The notes beneath the pieces are model-generated. The model searched no databases, was not told where the DNA came from, and saw only the letters and a program-made list of their open reading frames with translations. From Stomatobaculum sp. (GTDB taxonomy: Bacteria > Bacillota_A > Clostridia > Lachnospirales > Lachnospiraceae): a stretch of DNA of 64,000 bases. Shown here in pieces: positions 17,566-26,065 of the stretch (position 1 is the first letter of the stretch; every line of letters starts with the position of its first letter). Made by a program: the position numbers and the translations under genes. The stretch spans positions 1-64,000 of the forward strand of contig JAFSYO010000006.1 in NCBI GenBank assembly GCA_017449925.1. The letters run 5' to 3'.

Positions 17566-19473
17566 TTACAGCCTGTATGCGATCCTGGCCTCCCCTTCCA
17601 TCTTCGTATATTTTTTCTCGTCATAGGCTTCCAGCAGCATCTGGGAATATTTCCGGGACGTATTTAAGAGGTCCCGGAATTCCGCCAGGGTGATCTGTCC
17701 TTCCGCGGCGATCCTGTCCTTCAGGACCTGAAGCGCCCTGTCCCACGCTCCGCGCTCCATATAATAATTCTGATTCACCTTGATCAGGATCCCCTGCCTC
17801 GCCAGGTCTCCCAGGATCTGTTTCACCTGCTTTTTGTCCTTGAATCTTGCATAGAGGTCATCGTTCACAGGTACATTGACGCCCGCTGCCCGGTAGATCT
17901 CCTCAATTTCAGCCTTCATCCGGAGCAGTTCTCCCTCGTAGGAAGATGCAAACCCGTCCAGCGCTGCGGCGCTCCCGTCGGAGATGAGGACCTTCCGCTT
18001 CAGAAGTTCTGTGAGAAGCAGTTCCTGCACAGCTGCGTCCGCGCCGAAGGCCTGTCCCAGCCGCGTCTTCAGTTCCTCCCGTTCCATGCCCCGGAGGATG
18101 GGATTTCTGCGGTGGAATTCCCCCACCGTCTTCTCCGCCCAGCCGGCGACCTTCTTCCAGTACATCTGGTGCAAATACCGTTCCGGCCCGAGGGAAAGTA
18201 CTTTTTTCTTTTTCTTCAGTCCCTCCAGGACTTCTTCTGTCTCCGCGTCTGAAAGGTTCAGCCGCACCGCGATCTCCCGGCGCTTCGGGAAGCTTCCGCT
18301 GAAGGCGCGCACCTCTTCCTCCGCGCGCTCCTCCGCACTGCCCGTCTCCCGGATCCGGAGGCCCTCGATCACATCCGGCCGCTTTCTCCGGTGCTTAACC
18401 GCTGCCGGCTCAAGAAACACACCTCCGCCGAAGGTCTCCACCGGGGAATAAAAGCGGACGATGAACCTGTCCCCGTGTTTCATTACCACCGGCTCCTCAA
18501 ACCGGAACTGGGCATAAGCCTCCTCCCCGGCCGTGAGTTCATCCCGGTCCAGGAGGACCGTCTTAGCGATCTTCTGAGCCGCCCCAAAGCTCACATGGAC
18601 CAGAGCGTTGTTCTTCAGTTTCCGTTTTGTATCTGCGAACAGCTGTATCTTCGCGTCTGCCATCATGCCCGGAATCAGGCCTCTGGGCGCGGCCAGCACA
18701 TCTCCGCGCTGCAGCTCCTCTTTTGGGATCGGAAGATTCAGGGCAGTCCGTTGTCCCGCCTCCGCCCGTGTCTCCGCCTCGTTGTGATTCTGGAGACCCC
18801 GGATCCGGACCGTCTTCTCCGCCGGATAGATCATGATCTCTCCGCCGGTCTCGCAGGAGCCCTCTGTCAGGGTTCCCGTCACCACAGTGCCGAAGCCCTC
18901 CATGGTAAATACCCGGTCCACAGGAAGGCGGAACAGCTCCGGCGCGCTGCGGCGCGACGCAGTGTCCCGGACCTCTTCCAGGATCATCTTTTTCAGAAGA
19001 TCAACATTCTGCCCGGTGTAAGCGGAGACACGGACCGACGGCGCATCCTCGAGGAAACTCCCTTTCACCATTTCCCGGGCGTCCTCTTCCACCATCACGG
19101 CCCAGTCCTCTTCCACCAGGTCGGCTTTCGTGAAAACAAGGATCCCCTTCCGGATGCGCAGCATCCTAAGGATCTCAAAATGCTCCCTGGTCTGGGGCAT
19201 CACGCCCTCATCCAGGGCGATGATCAGAAGAACGAGGTCGATGCCGCCGATGCCCGCCAGCATGTTCTTCACAAACTTCTCATGGCCCGGTACGTCGATG
19301 ATGCCGATCCGCAGGCCTTCCTCATTGGGAAGACTGGCGAAGCCAAGCTCTATGGTAATGCCCCGTTTTTTCTCCTCCTGGAGCCGGTCTGTGTCCACTC
19401 CGGTCAGTGCCTTGATAAGGCAGGTCTTTCCATGGTCCACATGTCCTGCCGTGCCGATGATCACATTATGCAT
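17566..19473 (-). CDS. selB: Selenocysteine-specific elongation factor SelB
   Basis: A 635-residue SelB. The N-terminal GTPase has G1 'GHVDHGKT' (residues 10-17), G3 'DVPGHE' and G4 'TKAD', followed by EF-Tu-like beta-barrel domains. A C-terminal region of winged helices ends in 'LLNTSRKYSQMLLEAYDEKKYTKMEG', the part that binds the SECIS hairpin in bacteria. It carries Sec-tRNA to UGA codons on the ribosome. I chose ATG at 19473 (MHNVIIGTAGH) because it is the conserved SelB start; an in-frame ATG at 19491 adds six residues. It lies downstream of a lactonase gene and tRNA-Sec on the same strand. selA is not in the window. Confidence 0.95.
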   Translation of the reverse strand: MHNVIIGTAGHVDHGKTCLIKALTGVDTDRLQEEKKRGITIELGFASLPNEEGLRIGIIDVPGHEKFVKNMLAGIGGIDLVLLIIALDEGVMPQTREHFEILRMLRIRKGILVFTKADLVEEDWAVMVEEDAREMVKGSFLEDAPSVRVSAYTGQNVDLLKKMILEEVRDTASRRSAPELFRLPVDRVFTMEGFGTVVTGTLTEGSCETGGEIMIYPAEKTVRIRGLQNHNEAETRAEAGQRTALNLPIPKEELQRGDVLAAPRGLIPGMMADAKIQLFADTKRKLKNNALVHVSFGAAQKIAKTVLLDRDELTAGEEAYAQFRFEEPVVMKHGDRFIVRFYSPVETFGGGVFLEPAAVKHRRKRPDVIEGLRIRETGSAEERAEEEVRAFSGSFPKRREIAVRLNLSDAETEEVLEGLKKKKKVLSLGPERYLHQMYWKKVAGWAEKTVGEFHRRNPILRGMEREELKTRLGQAFGADAAVQELLLTELLKRKVLISDGSAAALDGFASSYEGELLRMKAEIEEIYRAAGVNVPVNDDLYARFKDKKQVKQILGDLARQGILIKVNQNYYMERGAWDRALQVLKDRIAAEGQITLAEFRDLLNTSRKYSQMLLEAYDEKKYTKMEGEARIAYRL

Positions 19474-19530
19474 TTCCCGCCCCCCTCTCATACAGCTCTC
19501 TGTTCAGGTCATTGATTCACGTTCCGCCCT

Positions 19531-20688
19531 TCACCCTTTCAGGAAAAACACGCACCCCGCGTCCTTCCGGGGGATCCGCAGCCCCGCGGAACTTACGGTT
19601 CCGTCCTCCGTTACGCGGAGCAGCTCCGCATAGCCGCTGCGGCGGCAGGTGACCGCCAGATACCTTCCTCCCGGAGAAAGGGCGCAGTCCTTCGGGTGCT
19701 CTCCGGACAGCGGGAAGGTCTGGATGTTCTTCAGCTGTCCTGTCTCCTGATCCACGGAAAAAACATTCAGAAGATCGTATTTCCGCATGGCGCTGTAAAG
19801 AAAGCGTCCGTCATGGCTCATGGCAAAGCCGGACTGCAGTTCCGGTACCGGTTCCTCTCCTTCCGGCATCACATTCACCGTACAGATCTCTTCCAGATTT
19901 CCGTCCGCGTCATAACGGAAGGATGTGACGGCGGGAACATCTTCCGCATTCACAAAGAAGAAGGGTATTTCCGGATGAAAAGCACAGTACCTGGGTCCGT
20001 ACCCCTCGTGGTAACGGTACGGCGCGCCGCTCTGTACCAGGATTTTTCCGTTCTCCCTGTCGATCTTCAGCATGTAAATGCTGTCCGTCCCCATCTCGCA
20101 TACGGCAAAGAGGTTTCCGTCCGGGGAGCGCTTTACGCAGTGCGCATGGGGGATCCGCGGATCGGGCCTCCCCTCCTGGCCATGGACCAGGACATCCGCA
20201 GCCACGCCGAAGCTCCCGTCCGGATTCAGGCGGATCAGGGCTGTCGAGGCGTCTTCATATTCCACGAAGACGCCCCAGTTTCCACCCTGGTCCTTTCTGA
20301 CCCTGGTGACCGGAATGCCCGCGTGCTTGCTGGCGCCGAAATTTGTCACCAGAAGATACTTTTTTTCAGGATCGATGGCAGCAAAGGAAGGACGGGCCCC
20401 GTAGGACAGTGTCTCGTCCAGTCTGCTTAAAAGTCCGCTTTCCGGATCTGCCCGCAGCGCAAAGACCCGCCCTCCGCCGCCCTTCAGAAACGCGGGGTTC
20501 CCCGGCCGTTCATCCGTCGCGTACAGGATCCTTCTTTCCTCATCGAAGACCGCCGTTCCGGCGCTGATCTCCGGAAACAGGCTGTCGGAAATCAGTTCCG
20601 CCGACCCGCTCTCTTCCTCAAAACTGTACACCGAGTATCCTGCCGGACCGCCGGGACAAAAAGAACCGATATAAAGAAAGGTACGCAC
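19531..20688 (-). CDS. Lactonase-family beta-propeller protein (copy 1)
   Basis: A 385-residue seven-bladed beta-propeller of the lactonase (6-phosphogluconolactonase/YbhE, carboxymuconate cyclase) family. Repeated blades are visible as 'RILYATDERPGNPAFLKGGGGRVFAL', 'KKYLLVTNFGASKH', 'GNLFAVCEMGTDSIYML' and 'GRYLAVTCRRSGYAELLRV'. The start is GTG at 20688 with AGGAGG 8 nt upstream; longer readings would run into tRNA-Sec. It is placed, unusually, between tRNA-Sec and selB. Two further family members are at 31210 and 52886. It probably hydrolyses a sugar-type or other organic lactone in the cytoplasm; the substrate is unknown. Confidence 0.88.
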   Translation of the reverse strand: MRTFLYIGSFCPGGPAGYSVYSFEEESGSAELISDSLFPEISAGTAVFDEERRILYATDERPGNPAFLKGGGGRVFALRADPESGLLSRLDETLSYGARPSFAAIDPEKKYLLVTNFGASKHAGIPVTRVRKDQGGNWGVFVEYEDASTALIRLNPDGSFGVAADVLVHGQEGRPDPRIPHAHCVKRSPDGNLFAVCEMGTDSIYMLKIDRENGKILVQSGAPYRYHEGYGPRYCAFHPEIPFFFVNAEDVPAVTSFRYDADGNLEEICTVNVMPEGEEPVPELQSGFAMSHDGRFLYSAMRKYDLLNVFSVDQETGQLKNIQTFPLSGEHPKDCALSPGGRYLAVTCRRSGYAELLRVTEDGTVSSAGLRIPRKDAGCVFFLKG

Positions 20689-20741
20689 TTCGTTTCCTCC
20701 TGGACTGTATGGGAAAACCGGGAAATGTTCTGTGAAACAAA

Positions 20742-20782
20742 AGACGCGCCCGGGCATTGAGCTGCCCGGTGCGCGCGCGTCT
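20742..20782 (-). terminator. Rho-independent terminator after tRNA-Sec
   Basis: The long GC-rich inverted repeat AGACGCGCCCGGGCA / TGCCCGGTGCGCGCGCGTCT reads on the minus strand as a stem followed by TTTT, a few bases after the tRNA-Sec 3' end. Confidence 0.8.
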
Positions 20783-20789
20783 GAAAAAG

Positions 20790-20882
20790 CGGAGGAGATG
20801 GGAATCGAACCCATCCGGAAGGCTTCTAACCCCCCACAACGGTTTTGAAGACCGCGAAGCACACCAGCACTTATCTGCCTCC
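20790..20882 (-). tRNA. selC: tRNA-Sec(UCA)
   Basis: The minus strand reads as a 93-nt selenocysteine tRNA. The anticodon loop CTTCAAA contains TCA; the D stem is 6 bp (AAGTGC/GTGCTT) with a 4-nt loop; the variable arm is long (GGGGGG/CCTTCC); the T arm has the ATGGG-TTCGATT-CCCAT pattern. CCA is not encoded. The first five acceptor pairs (GGAGG/CCTCC) are perfect, but the next positions (C6, A7 against T, C) do not pair. An 8-bp acceptor stem, usual in bacteria, is therefore not fully formed. It begins 12 bp after the stop codon of a class III CoA-transferase gene and is followed by a terminator. Confidence 0.87.
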
Positions 20883-20894
20883 AATAATAACAGC

Positions 20895-22109
20895 TTAATA
20901 TATTGCCCGGATTTCTTCAAGCGCCCGGATCTCCTCCTCCGTTTTCCCGAGGATATCCTTCATGACCCATTCCGTATCTTCTCCCAGGAGCGGTGAAGCC
21001 TTTGTGATCTCCGCCGGGGTCTTTGAAAAATGCCAGGCAGGCTGCATGGTGACAAATTCACCCATGGTTGGATGTTCCATACGGGTGAACAGGCCCCTTG
21101 CTTCCGTGTGCGGGTCTGTCAGGATATTTTCCGCGCTCATGGAAGGCATGGCGGCGACGCCCGCTTCCTGGAACATGTGCATCAGCTCATAGGGAGTGTA
21201 ATCCTTTGTCCACTTTTCCACCTCCTGCGATATGGCCTTCCGGTTATACCAACGGCCCCACATATCCTGATATTCCGGATTCTTTGTCCACTCCGGATCT
21301 CCGATCACCTTTTTAAAGGACTCCCACTCCAGGTCACTTCCCACGGCGATGCTGATCCAGCTGTCTTTCTCCTTACAGGGATAGACTCCGTGCGGCGCCA
21401 TGATAGAATCCGCGTTTCCCCTCCGGACCGGCGAGAAACCGTTCATGGTGTAAGCCATGAGCTGGGGGCCCACCAGATTGGAAAGGCATTCCGATGAGGA
21501 GACATCGATGTAAGTCCCTTTTCCGGTCTTTTTCCGGTTGATGAGAGCAGTGATGATTATGAAGGCCGCCGCGACGCTGACCCTCAGGTCCTGCACGCCG
21601 CTCATGACGTTCGGTTCCCCGTCCGTGTATCCGGTCAGGTTCGCCAGGCCGCCGAAAGAAGCAAAGATCGGCGCGTAGCCCGCAAAATGGCTGTAAGGTC
21701 CGGTGGAGCCGAAGCCGGTGGACTCGATCATGATGATATCATCCTTCACCTTCTTCAGGTCTTCATACCCCAGGCCCAGCTTCTTCATCTTGCCCGGACG
21801 CATGTTGGCAAGGACCACGTCGCACTTCGAGACCAGCTCCTTCGCCAGCTGGACACCTTCCGGGGTCTTCACATTGATAGTGACGCTCTGTTTCCCGAGG
21901 TTCGCGTTGTTGAAAGTCGGAGAATAGTCATAGCCATGGAAATTGTCGCCGTCCATCAGCGTGCCCTGCCGCGTCTGGTCGATGCGGCCCTTACTCTCGA
22001 TCTTGATGACTTCCGCCCCGAGCATCGCCAGGAGCGTTCCGCAGTAAGGTCCCGCCCAGACCCAGCTGAAGTCCGCGATCCGGACGCCTTTTAAGATCTC
22101 ACATGCCAT
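20895..22109 (-). CDS. Class III (CaiB/BaiF) CoA-transferase, copy A
   Basis: A 404-residue class III CoA-transferase. 'MACEILKGVRIADFSWVWAGPYCGTLLAMLGAEVIKIE' is the family N-terminus, and Asp174 in 'SGVQDLRVS' occupies the catalytic Asp position that forms the acyl anhydride. It is clearly paralogous to the gene at 23480 (long identical runs such as 'NRKKTGKGTYID'). ATG at 22109 is chosen because AAAGGAG precedes it; a longer reading crosses a terminator hairpin. It is separated from the upstream dehydratase gene by that terminator and is followed 12 bp later by tRNA-Sec. It should move CoA between acyl-CoA and a free acid; the substrates are unknown. Confidence 0.92.
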   Translation of the reverse strand: MACEILKGVRIADFSWVWAGPYCGTLLAMLGAEVIKIESKGRIDQTRQGTLMDGDNFHGYDYSPTFNNANLGKQSVTINVKTPEGVQLAKELVSKCDVVLANMRPGKMKKLGLGYEDLKKVKDDIIMIESTGFGSTGPYSHFAGYAPIFASFGGLANLTGYTDGEPNVMSGVQDLRVSVAAAFIIITALINRKKTGKGTYIDVSSSECLSNLVGPQLMAYTMNGFSPVRRGNADSIMAPHGVYPCKEKDSWISIAVGSDLEWESFKKVIGDPEWTKNPEYQDMWGRWYNRKAISQEVEKWTKDYTPYELMHMFQEAGVAAMPSMSAENILTDPHTEARGLFTRMEHPTMGEFVTMQPAWHFSKTPAEITKASPLLGEDTEWVMKDILGKTEEEIRALEEIRAIY

Positions 22110-22171
22110 GATTGTCTCCTTTCCAGCTGTTCCGGCAAAACGAAGGCCGGGCAGAACCACAGATACACTTT

Positions 22172-22205
22172 CAAAAAGACAGGCCGGCAGATCACTGCCG
22201 GCCTG
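22172..22205 (-). terminator. Rho-independent terminator inside the CoA-transferase cluster
   Basis: The perfect 11-bp stem CAGGCCGGCAG / CTGCCGGCCTG with a 4-nt loop is followed on the minus strand by TCTTTTTG. It lies between the dehydratase gene and CoA-transferase copy A, so expression of the latter probably depends on read-through or another promoter. Confidence 0.88.
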
Positions 22206-22221
22206 CCCGATCACAGATCAA

Positions 22222-23466
22222 TCAGAGCGGCTTGTCATACTCCGCCTTGGAGCAAAGCCTTACCACATAATCGGACTTGGTGTGGAGCACGCCGTCCTGG
22301 TTCTCGCCCCAGACATTGATCAGGACAAGGTGCTTGCCGTCCTCTTCCCACTTCTTCGCGACCTTGCCCTTGACGTAGGTCATGTCGCCGAAGAAGACCA
22401 TCCTTCTGTCCTGGGAGTCCACGGACTCGACCCAGCCGTCATCGCCCATCCAGTCAGTGACGATCTGGACCAGCATCATTTCGTTCTGGATGCCGGCGGA
22501 GTTCGCGTAGGGATATCCGAAGAGGTTCGCGGCGTGGTCTGTGTAGTGCCAGTCGCGGCGGAGGATGTACTCATTGGTCTCCGGGTCGATCGGGTGGTGC
22601 TGCAGATGCTCTCTCATGCAGGCCCACTTGATGGCATAGGCGTAGGCGTAGCAGCTGACCATGGTGCGGGCGCAGGCATCGGCCACGTCTACCGGTCCGC
22701 GGAGGATGGTGGGCAGTTCTTCGCCGACCTGGACGTCCTCCCAGTAACGGATCTCCTTGCCGCGGCGGAACTTGCCGGCCAGCTGGTCGTCATAGGACTG
22801 GTGGATCTGGTCCAGGATGTCCTGGGAATAGGGCTTTCTCACCTTATTCTGGTACATCTTGGCTTCTTTCTTCTTTCCGCCTTCTCTCTTTGAGGGCGGA
22901 GTCGCCATGTAGATGTTCCTGTGGACTTCAACAGCGGCCACTTCGTTGTTCTGGTTCACATAGTATCTCGGGGCGCTCTCGATGAACATTCTGTAGGGCT
23001 TGTCGTGGACTTCCTTCTCGACGAATCCCTCATATTTGTCATAGATCGTAAAGCTGTCGCCCGGACGGATGGGTTTGTAGTAGATGTGCTTGGAACCGCC
23101 GGCAAGTCTCGCGACGCCCGGGACGCGGAGCCTTCCGCCGAAGGCGGATCCGAAAGCGATGGATGTCTCATACAGCGGCGGAGCGATAAAGGTGCCCCAG
23201 CGGGTGGTCGCGATGTAGCCAGGATCTCTCCAGAAGGGATTCGGGTCGCCGCAGGCCAGGGCGAAATGGCGGATCGTATCCTCGGTAACGTATTTATAGT
23301 TGACGCCGCGGTCGTACTCGTCCGTCATGATCTCGTGGGCTGCCGGAGAAAACTTCACCTCTCCTCTTCCCTCATTGAATTCCGCGACCTTTTCGTCAAA
23401 GCGCTTCATCCATTCCACGTCGTTCAGGTTATCCCAATCGGAGTTTCCGTCAAATTTTGCTCCCAT
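22222..23466 (-). CDS. Double hot-dog MaoC/FAS1-like acyl dehydratase
   Basis: A 414-residue protein with an N-terminal FAS1-like hot-dog dehydratase domain ('VTEDTIRHFALACGDPNPFWRDPGY' and 'YYKPIRPGDSF', residues about 55-190). After a Lys-rich linker comes a second hot-dog domain ('YWEDVQVGEELPTILRGPVDVADA', residues about 240-410). Such proteins hydrate or dehydrate acyl-CoA or related thioesters. It is transcribed between two class III CoA-transferase genes, which fits dehydration of a CoA thioester made by them. AAAGGAG precedes the ATG, and the gene ends at a strong terminator. The exact acyl group is unknown. Confidence 0.85.
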   Translation of the reverse strand: MGAKFDGNSDWDNLNDVEWMKRFDEKVAEFNEGRGEVKFSPAAHEIMTDEYDRGVNYKYVTEDTIRHFALACGDPNPFWRDPGYIATTRWGTFIAPPLYETSIAFGSAFGGRLRVPGVARLAGGSKHIYYKPIRPGDSFTIYDKYEGFVEKEVHDKPYRMFIESAPRYYVNQNNEVAAVEVHRNIYMATPPSKREGGKKKEAKMYQNKVRKPYSQDILDQIHQSYDDQLAGKFRRGKEIRYWEDVQVGEELPTILRGPVDVADACARTMVSCYAYAYAIKWACMREHLQHHPIDPETNEYILRRDWHYTDHAANLFGYPYANSAGIQNEMMLVQIVTDWMGDDGWVESVDSQDRRMVFFGDMTYVKGKVAKKWEEDGKHLVLINVWGENQDGVLHTKSDYVVRLCSKAEYDKPL

Positions 23467-23479
23467 TTTTTCTCCTTTC

Positions 23480-24700
23480 TTACCAGGCGATCTGCGCCTC
23501 TTCCAGTCTGTCCACTTCTTCCTTCGTCATGCCGAGCAGGTTCTCGAACACATCATGGTTGTCCTCGCCGAGCAGCGGTCCCGCCTTCCGGATCCTCGCG
23601 GGCGTTTCGGAAAGCTTCCACGCCGGACGCATGACCACCTGCTGTCCCAGCGCCGGGGTGTCGATGGTCTGGAACAGGTCTCTCGCCTTCGTGTGCGGGT
23701 CGTCCAGGATCTCCTTCGCGCAGAAGCTGGGGACCGCCGCCACGCCGGCCTTCTGGAGCAGCTCCATCGTCTCATAGGAACTTCTCTGCTTCGTCCACTC
23801 GGTCATGTACTGATCGAGTTCCTCCCGGTTCTGCCAGCGTCCGAACATATCGTCGTACTTCGGATCCGCAGCCCACTCCGGATCTCCCATGGCGCCCTTC
23901 AGGGCTTTCCACTCCGCGTCGTCCGAGACGGCGATGCTGACCCAGCTGTCCTCGCCCTTCGCGCGGTACACGTTGTGGGGAGCCATAATATCGTCCTGAT
24001 TGCCGCACCGGAAGGGGGATCTTCCGTTCATGGTGTAGTCCATGAGCTGCGGTCCCACCAGGTCCGAGAGGCACTCGGAAGAGGAGATGTCGATGTAGGT
24101 TCCCTTTCCGGTCTTCTTCCGGTTGATCAGCGCTGTGATCAGGATGAAGGCGGATGCGGTTCCGGCTCTCATGTCCTGCACGCCGGACATGACGTTCGGT
24201 GTGCCGTCCTCATAACCGGTCAGGTAAGCGAGGCCGCCGAAGGAAGCGAAGATCGGCGCGAAGCCCGCGAAGCCCTTGTAGGGACCGGTGCTTCCGAAAC
24301 CGGAGGACTCCATCATGATGATGTCCGGCTTCACCTTGACCAGGTCTTTGTAGCCGAGGCCAAGCTTGTCCATCTTTCCCGGACGCATGTTGGCGACGAC
24401 GATGTCGCACTTTGCCACCAGTTTCCTTGCCAGTTCGGCGCCTTCCGGTTTCGTGATGTCGATGGCAACGGACTGCTTGTTCAGGTTCGCATTGTTGAAG
24501 GTCGGGGAGGAATCGTAGCCGTTGAAGCTGTCGCCGTTCATGATGGAACCTTTCCTGGTCTGGTCCACACGGCCGCGGCTCTCGATCTTGATGACCTCTG
24601 CCCCCAGATAGGAAAGGAGGGAGGTCGCATAAGGCCCGGCCCATACCCAGCTGAAATCAGCGATCCGGATCCCTTTTAACGCGTCTTTAAACATTTCCAT
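23480..24700 (-). CDS. Class III (CaiB/BaiF) CoA-transferase, copy B
   Basis: A 406-residue class III CoA-transferase with Asp176 in 'SGVQDMRAG' at the catalytic position and 'GFGSTGPYKGFAGFAPIFASFGGLAYLTGY' as the family core. It is the close paralogue of copy A (20895); the two could form a hetero-oligomer, as class III pairs do in some aromatic pathways, or be specialised duplicates. It lies 12 bp after CoA-transferase C and 13 bp before the dehydratase gene, all on the minus strand in one transcript from the promoter at 25981-26009. AAGGAGG precedes the ATG. Confidence 0.92.
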   Translation of the reverse strand: MEMFKDALKGIRIADFSWVWAGPYATSLLSYLGAEVIKIESRGRVDQTRKGSIMNGDSFNGYDSSPTFNNANLNKQSVAIDITKPEGAELARKLVAKCDIVVANMRPGKMDKLGLGYKDLVKVKPDIIMMESSGFGSTGPYKGFAGFAPIFASFGGLAYLTGYEDGTPNVMSGVQDMRAGTASAFILITALINRKKTGKGTYIDISSSECLSDLVGPQLMDYTMNGRSPFRCGNQDDIMAPHNVYRAKGEDSWVSIAVSDDAEWKALKGAMGDPEWAADPKYDDMFGRWQNREELDQYMTEWTKQRSSYETMELLQKAGVAAVPSFCAKEILDDPHTKARDLFQTIDTPALGQQVVMRPAWKLSETPARIRKAGPLLGEDNHDVFENLLGMTKEEVDRLEEAQIAW

Positions 24701-24712
24701 CTCTTCGCCTCC

Positions 24713-25927
24713 TTAGATGATTCCCGCTTCTCTGAGCTTCACGACTTCCTGCTTCGTGTAGCCGAGGCGATTGATATAGATCTCTTCGTTGTGCTGTCCC
24801 AGGGTCGGGGCGCCGTGGTCGTCCTTCGACTTCATCTCCTCCGCGCTGAAGCGGTAAGGCTGGCCCGGGTACTCAAGGCTTCCCGCCACCGGATGGGTTA
24901 TGGCTTTGAAGAAGTGTCTAGCCTTTGTCTGCGGGGAGTTGTAGACCTGTTCCGCGGAACAGATCGGGGCGCAGGCGCTGCCTTCCTTCTGGATCCGGAA
25001 GAACAGCTCCATGGTGTTGTACTTCTGGGCTTCTTCCCTCAGGCGGACCTTCAGTTCTTCGAAATGCGCGTCTCTTTCCTTCTGCTCCACAAACGGCGCT
25101 TTCATGGCCCACTCCGGATTGCCCAGGGCTCTTACAATGCCGTCCCACTGCTTCTGGGGATACAGGACGCAGATCACATACCCGTCGTCCTTGCACTGCA
25201 CCAGTGTGTCGCGGACGCGGTTCACGCCGACGCGGGAAGGACTCGAGCCGATCATGTAGTAGCGGACGATGTTCATTCTCTCCAGCGCCATCATGGCCTC
25301 CTGCCTGGAGATGTCGATGTACTGTCCTTCGCCGGTGTTCATCTTGTGGTAGTAGGCGCCGACTACAGCAACGGAAGTGTGGACGCCGATATCATACTCT
25401 CCCACATAGCCGCCGCCCTTGATGGGCTCACGGTCCGCGTTGGGAGATGCCGCCGGAAGCACATAGCCCGCGCCGCTGGCGTGATAGGTGTTCAGGTAGT
25501 ATGCCTTGTAATTGCTGTACGGCCCGTTCTGGCCGAAAGGTGTGATGGAAACCATGATCAGGCCGGGGTTCAGCTCCTTCAGGTCCTCATATCCAAGTCC
25601 CATCTCCTTCAGTTCCCCGGGAAGCGTATCCTCCACCAGAACATCCGCATCCTTCACCAGCGCCTTGAATATCCCGCGGGCCCGGGGAGATTCAAGGTTC
25701 AGGGTCACTCCCTTTTTATTGGTATTGGTGTAGAGGAAGAGGCCTGAAGTTTCCGGATTCGGTTCGTCGTGGAGATACGGGCCTCTCTTTCTTGCAGTAT
25801 CTCCGGTGGGGCGTTCGACCTTTATCACCTCCGCGCCGAGATCCGCCAGTGTTTTCGTGCAGTACGGTCCGGAAATAAAGTCGCAGTACTCAACGACTTT
25901 CATACCGGTCAGCGGTCCAAATGCCAT
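24713..25927 (-). CDS. Class III (CaiB/BaiF) CoA-transferase, copy C
   Basis: A 404-residue class III CoA-transferase, more divergent from A and B than they are from each other ('LTGMKVVEYCDFISGPYCTKTLADLGAEVIKVE' at the N-terminus; Asp179 in 'GEYDIGVHTSVAVV' at the catalytic position). It is the first gene of the CoA-transferase/dehydratase operon, preceded by GAGGAG and by a promoter with two island operators. It probably activates or transfers CoA to a substrate distinct from that of copies A and B. Confidence 0.92.
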   Translation of the reverse strand: MAFGPLTGMKVVEYCDFISGPYCTKTLADLGAEVIKVERPTGDTARKRGPYLHDEPNPETSGLFLYTNTNKKGVTLNLESPRARGIFKALVKDADVLVEDTLPGELKEMGLGYEDLKELNPGLIMVSITPFGQNGPYSNYKAYYLNTYHASGAGYVLPAASPNADREPIKGGGYVGEYDIGVHTSVAVVGAYYHKMNTGEGQYIDISRQEAMMALERMNIVRYYMIGSSPSRVGVNRVRDTLVQCKDDGYVICVLYPQKQWDGIVRALGNPEWAMKAPFVEQKERDAHFEELKVRLREEAQKYNTMELFFRIQKEGSACAPICSAEQVYNSPQTKARHFFKAITHPVAGSLEYPGQPYRFSAEEMKSKDDHGAPTLGQHNEEIYINRLGYTKQEVVKLREAGII

Positions 25928-25963
25928 TCCTTTTTCTCCTCTCCGTAAAGATTCGTCATTAAA

Positions 25964-25976
25964 CTAATGTTGTTAG
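25964..25976. promoter_or_regulatory. Island operator, copy 5 (downstream of CoA-transferase promoter)
   Basis: CTAAT-GTT-GTTAG is a 12/13 match to the consensus. It lies directly downstream of the -10 box on the minus strand, the same two-site layout as at the permease promoter. Confidence 0.75.
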
Positions 25977-25980
25977 TTGA

Positions 25981-26009
25981 ATTATAAAATAACACCGTTC
26001 GCTTGTCAA
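25981..26009 (-). promoter_or_regulatory. CoA-transferase operon promoter with operator copy 6 in the spacer
   Basis: On the minus strand TTGACA (26004-26009), a 17-bp spacer and TATAAT (25981-25986) give a perfect consensus promoter. The spacer holds ATAAC-ACC-GTTCG (25989-26001), the island operator. Confidence 0.85.
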
Positions 26010-26065
26010 GGCGTAAATTATTATTTCAAATAAAATTCCGCCTTTGATCCGCGAACGGCATCTCT

